A stretch of 6,017 nt of DNA. It comes from an uncultured Prevotellaceae bacterium (GTDB lineage: Bacteria; Bacteroidota; Bacteroidia; Bacteroidales; Bacteroidaceae). The notes under the pieces were generated by a model. It saw only the letters and a program-made list of their open reading frames with translations. It had not been told where the DNA came from and did no database searches. The translations under genes were made by a program, and so were the position numbers. This document shows positions 1 through 5,320 of the stretch, piece after piece (position 1 is the first letter of the stretch; each line of letters starts with the position of its first letter). Location of the stretch: positions 1 through 6,017 of the forward strand of contig CALAVF010000372.1 in assembly GCA_937892315.1 (NCBI GenBank), in the 5' to 3' direction.

Positions 1-1260
1 CTGGCGGGCGGAGTTGATGAAGTCTTGCACGATGAGGAAGTAGCCGGGGAAGCCCATCGTCTTCATCACGTGCAGTTCAAAGTCCAACTGCGTTTTCACG
101 CTGTCAGGAATCGGGTCGCCATACAACTTCTTCGCCCCCTCGTAGGTGATGGCTTTCAGATAGTCCGCTTCGAACTTGATGCGGTATAATTTGTCGATTC
201 CACCGAGTTTTTTAATCTTTTTCTCGGCTTCCTCCTGGGTGAGCACCACATTCCCGTTTTCATCGCGGGTGAACTCGTTGAAGATGTCCTCGTCGGTGAA
301 TTTCTGTCGCCACTGCTCCTCGGTGCCAAATTCTTCGGGAATGGCAAAGAATGGCATGATGGGGGCGTGGTCGATGCTGTAGGTCTCCACTTTGTCCAGA
401 ATCTCGAGGGTGTTGCTGAGGGCTTCTGGGATGTCCTTGAAGACTTCGTTCATCTCTTCCTTCGTCTTGAACCACTCCTGTTTGCTGTAGAGCATACGGT
501 TGGGGTCGTCCAAGTCCTTGCCCGTCGAGAGGCACAGCAGTCGGTCGTGCGCCTCGGCGTTCTCCTCGTCCACAAAGTGCGAGTCGTTGGTGCAGATGAT
601 TTTAACTTGGTGTTTCTTAGCCAGTTCGATGAGCGTGGGCTCGATGGCTTTCTGCTCCTTGAAGGTGTCTCGGTTGGCTCGCTGCATCGGGTCTTTCACT
701 TCGTGTCGCATCAGTTCGATGTAGAAGTCCTCCCCGAAAAGGCTCTTGAACCATTCGATGGATTTTTCCGCCTCCTCAATCTGCCCCTTCATCACGTAGC
801 GAGGAATTTCACCAGCCAAGCACGCCGACGAGGCAATCAGCCCCTCGTGATATTTTTCGATGGATTTGTGGTCGGTTCGAGGGCGGTGGTAGTAACCATC
901 CACCCATGCCTCGCTCACAATCTTGACCAGGTTGTGGTAGCCTACCTCGTTCTTTGCCAGCAAGATGAGGTGCCATCCGCTTTTGTCGATGGCGTTGTTC
1001 TCTTTCGAATGCAAGTCGCGGCGGGCACAATAGACCTCACAGCCGAAGATGGGTTTGAACTGTTCCTCCTTGGCCTTCCCCTTGTTCACCTTGTTGCAAT
1101 AGTTGAAAAACTCCTTGATGCCGAACATGTTGCCGTGGTCGGTCACAGCCATGCCCTTCATCCCGTTCTTGATGGCTTTGTCCACCAGTTTCGGAATGGC
1201 AGCCTGTCCGTCAAGGATGCTATATTGTGTATGTACGTGCAGATGAATGAAATCTTCCAT
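1..1260 (-). CDS. dnaE: DNA polymerase III subunit alpha, N-terminal part (cut by left edge)
   Basis: This is the catalytic subunit of the replicative DNA polymerase; only residues 1-420 are present, reading leftwards from the ATG at 1260-1258. The N-terminus is a PHP domain: HVH at residues 8-10, ILDG ending at 18, TDHGN at 40-44, GCEVY at 73-77, His97 in WHLILLAKNE, SSACLAGE around Cys147, and NDSH at 225-228. This looks like the full set of PHP metal ligands, unlike E. coli DnaE where several are lost. The start of the palm domain is visible as MGFPGYFLIVQDF near residues 402-414. The catalytic aspartates lie beyond the window. An AGGAAG lies 5 nt upstream of the ATG and may help initiation. 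The gene is divergent from the HU-like gene. The family assignment is secure. DnaE rather than PolC is indicated because the PHP domain is N-terminal and is not interrupted by an exonuclease. Confidence 0.97.
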   Translation of the reverse strand, partial: MEDFIHLHVHTQYSILDGQAAIPKLVDKAIKNGMKGMAVTDHGNMFGIKEFFNYCNKVNKGKAKEEQFKPIFGCEVYCARRDLHSKENNAIDKSGWHLILLAKNEVGYHNLVKIVSEAWVDGYYHRPRTDHKSIEKYHEGLIASSACLAGEIPRYVMKGQIEEAEKSIEWFKSLFGEDFYIELMRHEVKDPMQRANRDTFKEQKAIEPTLIELAKKHQVKIICTNDSHFVDEENAEAHDRLLCLSTGKDLDDPNRMLYSKQEWFKTKEEMNEVFKDIPEALSNTLEILDKVETYSIDHAPIMPFFAIPEEFGTEEQWRQKFTDEDIFNEFTRDENGNVVLTQEEAEKKIKKLGGIDKLYRIKFEADYLKAITYEGAKKLYGDPIPDSVKTQLDFELHVMKTMGFPGYFLIVQDFINSARQ

Positions 1261-1300
1261 GTCTCTTCCTGTCTGTTTATGACCTTTTGCCGCAGGTGTT

Positions 1301-1409
1301 CTTAAAACTAAACTTAGATTTTATAAAATTCAAGTTGAATTTTATAAAATCGAACTTAAATTTATATAAATCTAACTTGGATTTTATAAAATTTAACTTT
1401 AGTTTTAAG
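1301..1409. repeat. 21-bp-period palindrome array with terminal inverted repeats
   Basis: Four tandem 21-bp units start at 1311, 1332, 1353 and 1374, and a partial fifth starts at 1395. Each full unit is an AACTT/AAGTT-type spacer followed by a 12-bp perfect palindrome: ATTTTATAAAAT at 1318-1329, 1339-1350 and 1381-1392, and ATTTATATAAAT at 1360-1371. The whole block is bounded by perfect 12-bp inverted repeats, CTTAAAACTAAA at 1301-1312 and its complement at 1398-1409, so the 109 bp form one long imperfect palindrome. It lies between the divergent dnaE and HU-like genes. Possible roles are a phased protein-binding array (21 bp is two helical turns), a promoter-associated curved or easily melted element, or a copy of a genome-wide intergenic repeat. 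The structure is read directly from the sequence; the function is unknown. Confidence 0.9.
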
Positions 1410-1418
1410 AGTCCTTGC

Positions 1419-1449
1419 TTGGTAGATTGAAAAAGAATGCCTAACTTTG
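1419..1449 (+). promoter_or_regulatory. Candidate Bacteroidetes-type promoter for the HU-like gene
   Basis: TAACTTTG at 1442-1449 matches the Bacteroidetes -7 consensus TAnnTTTG. A TTG at 1419-1421 lies 20 bp upstream, a suitable place for a partial -33 element. Transcription would start around 1455, giving a leader of roughly 90 nt before the ATG at 1548. The palindrome array ends only 10 bp upstream of the -33 position, so proteins bound there could affect this promoter. Confidence 0.6.
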
Positions 1450-1547
1450 CAGGCGAAAGCGATGGCGGAACGGGTGATGTGATGGTGGAAGAACGAGCCG
1501 ACTCTTTCAAGAGATGTGTTTAACCGAACGATAAAAAACGAACAACT

Positions 1548-2168
1548 ATGCAGTACAAGTTTAGAGAACTGCCCGACCTGAATGGCGAGGGCAAGCGAAA
1601 AATCTATCCGCACGCAGACCATTATCCAGTGATTGACACCGATGCCCTCACTCGCGAGATTGCCGAGCAGATGGGTTTCAACTCGGGCATGACGAAGGGC
1701 GTGATTGATGCCCTGGTCAATCGAATCACACACTATATCGAGGTGGGTCACTCGGTGAAGGTAGATGGCTTGGGTGTATTCTACGTGTCGCTGGGCATGA
1801 AGGACGGCGTGAAGGCAGAGGAACTGAAGACGGATGGCAGCCGCTACAACACCAACGACGTGACCATCAAGAAGGTGACGTTCAGTGCCGACCGCAACTG
1901 GATGCGTGAACTTCGCCGCACCATCGAACTGGAGAAGGTGGGCGAGGTGGCAGAGATTGCCGAGGTGAAGAGCACCGTGGAGGAGCGTCTGGCGGCGTTG
2001 AAGGCTTACCTGAAGGAACATGCTTACATCCGCGTGGCTACTTATGCCGAAATGACGGGTCAGAGCCACAGCGTGGCAGGTGCGGAGTTGCGTCGTTTCA
2101 GTCAGGACGCATCGACGGGCATCGGTTTTGAGGGAACTCGTAGCACGAAAGTGTATATTTTGAGATAG
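1548..2168 (+). CDS. HU-family DNA-binding protein, Bacteroidetes type, with C-terminal winged-helix-like segment
   Basis: This 206-residue protein is about twice the length of classical HU. Residues 1-125 follow the Bacteroidetes HU-related pattern: an N-terminal extension (MQYKFRELPD), a helical part (residues 31-65), then GHSVKVDGLGVFYVSL at 68-83, the counterpart of the conserved HU turn and strand before the DNA-binding arm. Residues 145-206 look like a small winged helix: a helix at 145-157, a helix-turn-helix-like stretch RVATYAEMTGQS...LRRFS at 162-185, and a basic wing ending KVYILR. Such proteins bind DNA and probably act in nucleoid organisation or local regulation; the specific target is unknown. 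There is no Shine-Dalgarno sequence before the ATG, which is common in this phylum. It is preceded by its own promoter and followed by a terminator-like hairpin, so it is probably monocistronic. The palindrome array upstream is a plausible but unproven binding site. Confidence 0.88.
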   Translation: MQYKFRELPDLNGEGKRKIYPHADHYPVIDTDALTREIAEQMGFNSGMTKGVIDALVNRITHYIEVGHSVKVDGLGVFYVSLGMKDGVKAEELKTDGSRYNTNDVTIKKVTFSADRNWMRELRRTIELEKVGEVAEIAEVKSTVEERLAALKAYLKEHAYIRVATYAEMTGQSHSVAGAELRRFSQDASTGIGFEGTRSTKVYILR

Positions 2169-2193
2169 AATTGGCGATTTTCGGTTCTTTTTT

Positions 2194-2230
2194 GTGCGGC
2201 TTTTTTGCAGTTTTTGTGAAAAAGCCGTAC
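2194..2230 (+). terminator. Intrinsic terminator-like hairpin after the HU-like gene
   Basis: Arms at 2194-2205 and 2219-2230 pair over 12 bp (one G-U pair), enclosing a 13-nt loop, and are followed by TTTTG at 2231-2235. The top of the stem is A-U rich and the base is GC rich. It lies 25 bp after the HU-like stop codon. It overlaps the promoter of the next operon. Confidence 0.65.
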
Positions 2231-2235
2231 TTTTG
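2204..2235 (+). promoter_or_regulatory. Bacteroidetes-type promoter for the lipoprotein/radical SAM operon
   Basis: TTTG at 2204-2207 (-33 element) and TACTTTTG at 2228-2235 (-7 element, TAnnTTTG) are separated by 20 bp, close to the Bacteroidetes consensus arrangement. Transcription would start near 2242, about 50 nt before the ATG at 2294. Both elements lie within or directly beside the hairpin that ends the HU-like transcript. Confidence 0.75.
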
Positions 2236-2250
2236 TAGCAGTATTTCGTG

Positions 2251-2285
2251 CGTTTCTGCGTTTAAACAGGCAGAACGATTAAACG
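2251..2285 (+). promoter_or_regulatory. Leader with two competing hairpins before the first lipoprotein gene
   Basis: Hairpin A pairs CGTTTCTGC (2251-2259, one bulged T) with GCAGAACG (2270-2277). Hairpin B pairs CGTTTAA (2259-2265) with TTAAACG (2279-2285). The arms interleave, so the two are probably alternatives. Hairpin B ends directly before the purine-rich AAGGAG ahead of the start codon. A regulatory role is an inference from the pairing alone. Confidence 0.3.
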
Positions 2286-2293
2286 AAAGGAGT

Positions 2294-2566
2294 ATGAAAA
2301 AGATTCAAACAAAATGGCTTCTGTGGTCCAGCAAGGTGCTGGCTGCGGCAATGGCAATGTTGGGTTTCGTGACTTGCACGAAGGAAAGCGAGGACATGTA
2401 TGGTGTTCCTGTCATGTATGGACCTGCACCAGCCGATTCGGTCGATGTGGATTCAACGATGATGGAAATGTATGGCATTCCATACGCCAAGTTCCGCGCC
2501 ACGGACGAAAACAATGAGACAGACAATGAAAGTTCTGAAGAAGAAGTGGACACTGTTCTATGGTAA
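2294..2566 (+). CDS. Small lipoprotein with three MYG motifs, radical SAM-associated (presumed substrate)
   Basis: This 90-residue protein has a type II signal peptide: MKK start, a hydrophobic core around residues 15-26, and a lipid-acceptor Cys28 in FVTC. After a short acidic linker come three MYG motifs: MYGVP (35-39), MYGPAP (41-46) and MYGIP (59-63). The tail from residue 70 is very acidic (DENNETDNESSEEE) and ends VDTVLW. It fits the rSAM-associated lipoprotein family (TIGR04134, from memory) that pairs with the downstream radical SAM enzyme; the repeated tyrosine-glycine motifs are the likely, but unproven, target of modification. The ATG at 2294 is chosen because it starts directly at a signal peptide; the open frame further upstream uses a TTG inside the promoter and terminator. 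The last 41 nt overlap the next gene. Some relatives, as I recall, carry a longer C-terminal domain, so this copy could be shortened. Confidence 0.8.
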   Translation: MKKIQTKWLLWSSKVLAAAMAMLGFVTCTKESEDMYGVPVMYGPAPADSVDVDSTMMEMYGIPYAKFRATDENNETDNESSEEEVDTVLW

Positions 2567-2804
2567 GGTGCTGTCGGCACTGATAGCCTTGTTGGGGCTG
2601 ATGTCCTCGTGCTCGCTGTTTCGGAAGGCTGCACCGCCTGTGATGTATGGTATTCCAGACCCTGGCTACAATCCTGCTGATACGGTCAAGCCACATCCGA
2701 GTGGACGGCAGGAGTACAAGTTGATGTATGGGGTTGCGCCTGTGAGGTATGAGAAAAACCATACCATTGAGCAAGATGGGGTGAATGTTGAAATCAAAAA
2801 GTGA
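2526..2804 (+). CDS. Second small MYG-motif lipoprotein, paralogue of the preceding gene (presumed substrate)
   Basis: This 92-residue protein has a type II signal peptide: basic start MKVLKKKW, hydrophobic core at 14-27, and Cys29 in MSSC. Mature-region motifs are MYGIPDPG (40-47) and MYGVAPVRY (67-75). The signal region aligns with the upstream lipoprotein (KW.L...KVL.A..A.LG....C), and 23 of 32 bases match over the core, so the two are tandem paralogues. The tail differs: it is mixed in charge and ends VNVEIKK instead of being acidic. The ATG at 2526 is chosen because it directly precedes the signal peptide; an ATG at 2472 in the same frame would add 18 non-signal residues. The first 41 nt lie inside the preceding gene in another frame, suggesting translational coupling. 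Function is inferred from the neighbouring radical SAM enzyme. Confidence 0.8.
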   Translation: MKVLKKKWTLFYGKVLSALIALLGLMSSCSLFRKAAPPVMYGIPDPGYNPADTVKPHPSGRQEYKLMYGVAPVRYEKNHTIEQDGVNVEIKK

Positions 2805-2812
2805 CGACGGAC

Positions 2813-3886
2813 ATGTCAAAACTATCCATCAAGCAAAAGGTTGGCTTGGAACTGGAACGCCAACTGCGTAACAACAAGAAACAACTGCACCCTTTGCGGC
2901 AACTGTTTTGGGAGTGTACCCTGCGGTGCAACCTGAAGTGTAAGCATTGTGGCAGCGACTGCAAGTTTGAGGAACTGACTCCCGACATGCCGAAGGAGGA
3001 CTTCCTGCGTGTGATTGACGAACAAATCACGCCGCACGTCAATCCGCATGAGGTGATGATTATCATTTCGGGCGGTGAGCCGCTGGTGAGGAAGGACATT
3101 GAGGAAGTGGGGCTGGCACTCTACAAGCGTGAGTACCCTTGGGGCATGGTGACCAACGGCATGGCACTGACCGAGGAACGTTTCAAGCGGCTGTGTCAGT
3201 CGGGCTTGCGAAGCATGGCGGGGAGTCTGGACGGCATGGAAGAAGACCACAACTGGATGCGTGGGCACGAGAGCAGTTTCAAGAACGCCATGCGAGCCAT
3301 CCGTCTGTTGGCGGGTCAGCAGCAGGTGATATGGGACGTGGTGACGTGCGTCAACAACCGCAATGTCAACTACCTGCCGCAACTGAAGGATATGCTCTAC
3401 GAGGCGGGTGTGCGTGACTGGCGACTCTTCACCATCTTCCCGGCAGGGCGTGCCAAGCAGCACCCCGACCTGCAAATCTCCGATGAGAAATTCCGCGAGG
3501 TGATGGAGTTTATCATCGCCTGTCGCAAGGAAGGGAAGGTACACGCAAGTTTTGCCTGCGAGGGCTTCCTCGGCGAATATGAGGGCAAGGTGCGTGACCA
3601 TCTCTACCACTGTGCCGCCGGCATCAGCGTGGCATCTATCCTCATCGATGGCAACATCTCGGCTTGTACCAGCATCCGAGGCAAATACTACCAAGGCAAC
3701 ATCTACAAGGAAAACTTCTGGGATGTGTGGGAAAACCGTTTTGACTCGTACCGCAATCGCCAGTGGATGAAGACAGGCGACTGTGCCGACTGCAAGATGT
3801 TCCGATACTGCGAGGGTGGGGGAATGCATCTCAGAGACGAAGACGGCAACTTGCTCCTTTGCCACCTGAAACGTCTGGACAACTAA
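2813..3886 (+). CDS. Radical SAM/SPASM enzyme of the rSAM/lipoprotein system
   Basis: This 357-residue enzyme has the radical SAM motif CNLKCKHC (Cys39, Cys43, Cys46), which binds the 4Fe-4S cluster that cleaves S-adenosylmethionine. SGGEP at 86-90 is the SAM-contacting motif. The C-terminal part is SPASM-like: Cys267, then GNISAC (Cys285), then CADCKMFRYC (Cys324, 327, 333), and Cys350, which would hold auxiliary iron-sulfur clusters; the usual Cys four residues after Cys333 is Gly337 here. SPASM enzymes usually modify ribosomally made peptides, so the two MYG lipoproteins just upstream are the likely substrates. It matches my memory of TIGR04133. The ATG at 2813 leaves 8 nt after the second lipoprotein; a GTG at 2801 would overlap that gene's stop as GTGA and add MTTD. 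There is no signal peptide, so it is cytoplasmic and must act before export of its substrates. Confidence 0.92.
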   Translation: MSKLSIKQKVGLELERQLRNNKKQLHPLRQLFWECTLRCNLKCKHCGSDCKFEELTPDMPKEDFLRVIDEQITPHVNPHEVMIIISGGEPLVRKDIEEVGLALYKREYPWGMVTNGMALTEERFKRLCQSGLRSMAGSLDGMEEDHNWMRGHESSFKNAMRAIRLLAGQQQVIWDVVTCVNNRNVNYLPQLKDMLYEAGVRDWRLFTIFPAGRAKQHPDLQISDEKFREVMEFIIACRKEGKVHASFACEGFLGEYEGKVRDHLYHCAAGISVASILIDGNISACTSIRGKYYQGNIYKENFWDVWENRFDSYRNRQWMKTGDCADCKMFRYCEGGGMHLRDEDGNLLLCHLKRLDN

Positions 3887-4545
3887 TTTTCTTCAAACCT
3901 GTTGAAAATGCGTATAGGACAATCTTTGCCGGCTGGTTGCACCGTCGTGCCGTCAGGCATGATGATGGCATCGGGAGCAGGTGCATCGGCACCTCGTGTC
4001 TTTGCGTAGTAGTCATCGTAGTAGATGGGTGCCGTGGCACCCCATTCCCACAGCAGCACGATTGTAGTGCCTACCGTGGCAGAGGTATAGAATCCTGCAT
4101 AGTTATACCACTTGTAATCTTTCGTTAGGTTGTGAAGTTCAAAGGGTGTGTTGCCGATGTAGCCCGTGAAAAGTTTCTTCTTCATCACGTAGTTGTGGAT
4201 GCGGCAGTTGTATTGAGAATACCCTGGATAAATGAGGTAAATGACCTGATTGTCAATGCTCCAATTAAAGTAGAGACCAATCTTCTCGAAAGGCCCATCT
4301 GTGTAGTAGTCTTCCTGATAGCCATAGCCTTGCGTCTCGAAGATTTTGTCGGAATGAAACTCGATGACCGTATAGTGGGAATCATATTGGTAGCCGTCGC
4401 GATCCACATACGACATGCCCCAGTCACCTTCCCATGTGCCAGAGAGACGGTTGGAAAGTTTCTCGTCTTTGCTGCACGAGGTAAACAGGGCGATGCAGAG
4501 CGTGGCAATGATTCCTGCAATAAAAGTTGTTTTTTTCATCTTCAT
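3883..4545 (-). CDS. Tyrosine-rich putative surface lipoprotein, function unknown
   Basis: This 220-residue protein has a lipoprotein signal: MKMKKT, a hydrophobic segment at 8-21, and Cys24 in LFTSC. The mature start CSKDE has a Lys followed by two acidic residues, resembling the Bacteroidetes lipoprotein export signal for the cell surface. The body starts LSGTWEGDWGM (35-44), as in lipocalin-like beta-barrel lipoproteins, and is rich in aromatics: 23 tyrosines, about one residue in ten. A low-complexity ADAPAPDA stretch precedes the C-terminus. I do not recognise a specific family; a lipocalin-like fold is a guess from the opening motif and strand-like pattern. The ATG at 4545 is taken; one at 4539 (MKKTTF) is equally possible. 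Its TAG stop overlaps the TAA of the convergent radical SAM gene. Confidence 0.75.
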   Translation of the reverse strand: MKMKKTTFIAGIIATLCIALFTSCSKDEKLSNRLSGTWEGDWGMSYVDRDGYQYDSHYTVIEFHSDKIFETQGYGYQEDYYTDGPFEKIGLYFNWSIDNQVIYLIYPGYSQYNCRIHNYVMKKKLFTGYIGNTPFELHNLTKDYKWYNYAGFYTSATVGTTIVLLWEWGATAPIYYDDYYAKTRGADAPAPDAIIMPDGTTVQPAGKDCPIRIFNRFEEN

Positions 4546-4582
4546 TACACTTGAAGGTTTGTTTTTAGGTTGATTATGGTCG

Positions 4583-4590
4583 CAAAGATA
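4583..4590 (-). promoter_or_regulatory. Candidate -7 element for the tyrosine-rich lipoprotein
   Basis: The minus strand reads TATCTTTG here, an exact TAnnTTTG match, about 38 bp before the ATG at 4545. The best upstream TTG (complement of 4607-4609) is 16 bp away, shorter than usual, so the -33 element is uncertain. Confidence 0.55.
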
Positions 4591-4687
4591 CGACATAAAA
4601 ATGAAACAACGATAGGGAAAGCACTATAAATTGCGGGAAAAACACCGCCATGCAGAGAAAAAACCTCTTCTTTGCAAAAAACTTCCG

Positions 4688-4695
4688 TATCTTTG
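4688..4695 (+). promoter_or_regulatory. Candidate -7 element for the DUF4252 operon
   Basis: TATCTTTG matches TAnnTTTG exactly. A TTTG at 4671-4674 is only 13 bp upstream, too close to be a standard -33 element. Transcription would start near 4702, giving a leader of about 95 nt. Confidence 0.5.
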
Positions 4696-4765
4696 TAACA
4701 AACTTCTCAAAACTCTCGTTTGTACAGATAGAAGGCAGTCATCGATGCAACTTCTAAGAAAACAG

Positions 4766-4794
4766 TAAATGGTAAATCGTTAAATTGTAAATAG
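4766..4794 (+). repeat. TAAAT-type short tandem repeat directly before the start codon
   Basis: Four units begin at 4766, 4773, 4781 and 4788: TAAATGG, TAAATCGT, TAAATTG and TAAATAG, a 7-8 bp period ending 1 nt before the ATG at 4796. The AT-rich, unstructured leader takes the place of a Shine-Dalgarno sequence and may aid translation initiation or be prone to slippage. The repeat is seen directly; the role is inferred. Confidence 0.6.
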
Positions 4795-4795
4795 T

Positions 4796-5299
4796 ATGAA
4801 GTGTACATTATTAAAGAGAATGGCGGTGTGTGCCGCAGCGGTGTGCCTCACGTTCGGTGCTGAGGCACAAACGAAAGATTTTGAGAAGTTTGCCAACATC
4901 AAAGGCGTGGAGTATGTTCATGTGGACAAAAGCATGATAGAATTGGCTGCCCAGAATGGCGAGTCCATCAAGCATGGCGACTACGTGGTCATTGGCGATG
5001 ACAGTGGCGACATCCTCCGTCAAGTGGACGATGTCAAGGTCTTCTCCTGCAAGGCGGGCAAGGCTGCCGAGAAATTGAAGAAAGAGGTGCTGGCTCTCTT
5101 GAAAAAGGATAAGTTCCAGTCGCTGATTGACGTGAACGATGAGGACAGCAAGGTGAAAATCTACCAGTCGCACGAGGGCGGCAAGACCCAGAACGTCGTC
5201 TTTATTGAAGACGAGGAAGACCAAGAGACGTTGCTGATACTGATTGACGGCACGTTTGACATTGCCAAACTGATAGAACAACAAGCCGAAGAAGACTAA
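4796..5299 (+). CDS. DUF4252-type exported protein
   Basis: This 167-residue protein has a signal peptide (KR, then a hydrophobic segment at 10-20, with AEA|Q as a likely cleavage site around residue 24). The mature part begins FEKFANIKGVEYVHVDKSMIEL (29-50) and continues through VKVFSCKAG (80-88), LKKDKFQSLIDVNDEDSKVKIY (102-123) and LLILIDGTFDIAKLI (146-160). This order matches the DUF4252 family of Bacteroidetes exported proteins (recognised from memory). The family has no established function that I know of. The end is acidic (QQAEED). The start is fixed by the signal peptide. The next gene follows after 21 nt on the same strand, so the two form an operon of exported proteins. Confidence 0.82.
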   Translation: MKCTLLKRMAVCAAAVCLTFGAEAQTKDFEKFANIKGVEYVHVDKSMIELAAQNGESIKHGDYVVIGDDSGDILRQVDDVKVFSCKAGKAAEKLKKEVLALLKKDKFQSLIDVNDEDSKVKIYQSHEGGKTQNVVFIEDEEDQETLLILIDGTFDIAKLIEQQAEED

Positions 5300-5320
5300 C
5301 CCTTAAAAAACGAGACAGAG

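Noticed and set aside
367..1305. Long plus-strand open frame opposite dnaE
   Set aside because: It lies antisense to a well-supported dnaE reading frame, and its translation matches no family I know. It is an antisense shadow.
1309..1316. Minus-strand -7 element (TAAGTTTA) for dnaE
   Set aside because: It misses the final G of TAnnTTTG, and no -33 element sits at suitable spacing. In AT-rich repeats such matches are expected by chance.
1301..1409. CRISPR array
   Set aside because: The period is 21 bp with 9-bp, mutually similar spacers, and no cas genes are visible. It is a palindrome array, not repeats with unique spacers.
1277..1510. Minus-strand frame encoding a seven-residue repeat peptide
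   Set aside because: The heptad-like periodicity simply reflects the 21-bp DNA repeat. It covers the promoter and leader region and has no plausible start context.
1362..2069. Minus-strand open frame opposite the HU-like gene, extending into the repeat array
   Set aside because: It is antisense to a recognised HU-family protein, and its end is just translated AT-rich repeat.
2251..2285. H-type pseudoknot in the operon leader
   Set aside because: The arms interleave correctly, but the linker spanning the 8-bp stem is about 1 nt, too short for both stems to form together. Alternative hairpins are more likely.
2171..2293. N-terminal extension of the first lipoprotein from a TTG at 2171
   Set aside because: It would place coding sequence over the terminator and promoter and put the signal peptide 41 residues in.
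2822..3865. Long minus-strand open frame opposite the radical SAM gene
   Set aside because: The plus strand encodes clear radical SAM and SPASM motifs. The antisense translation has no recognisable features.
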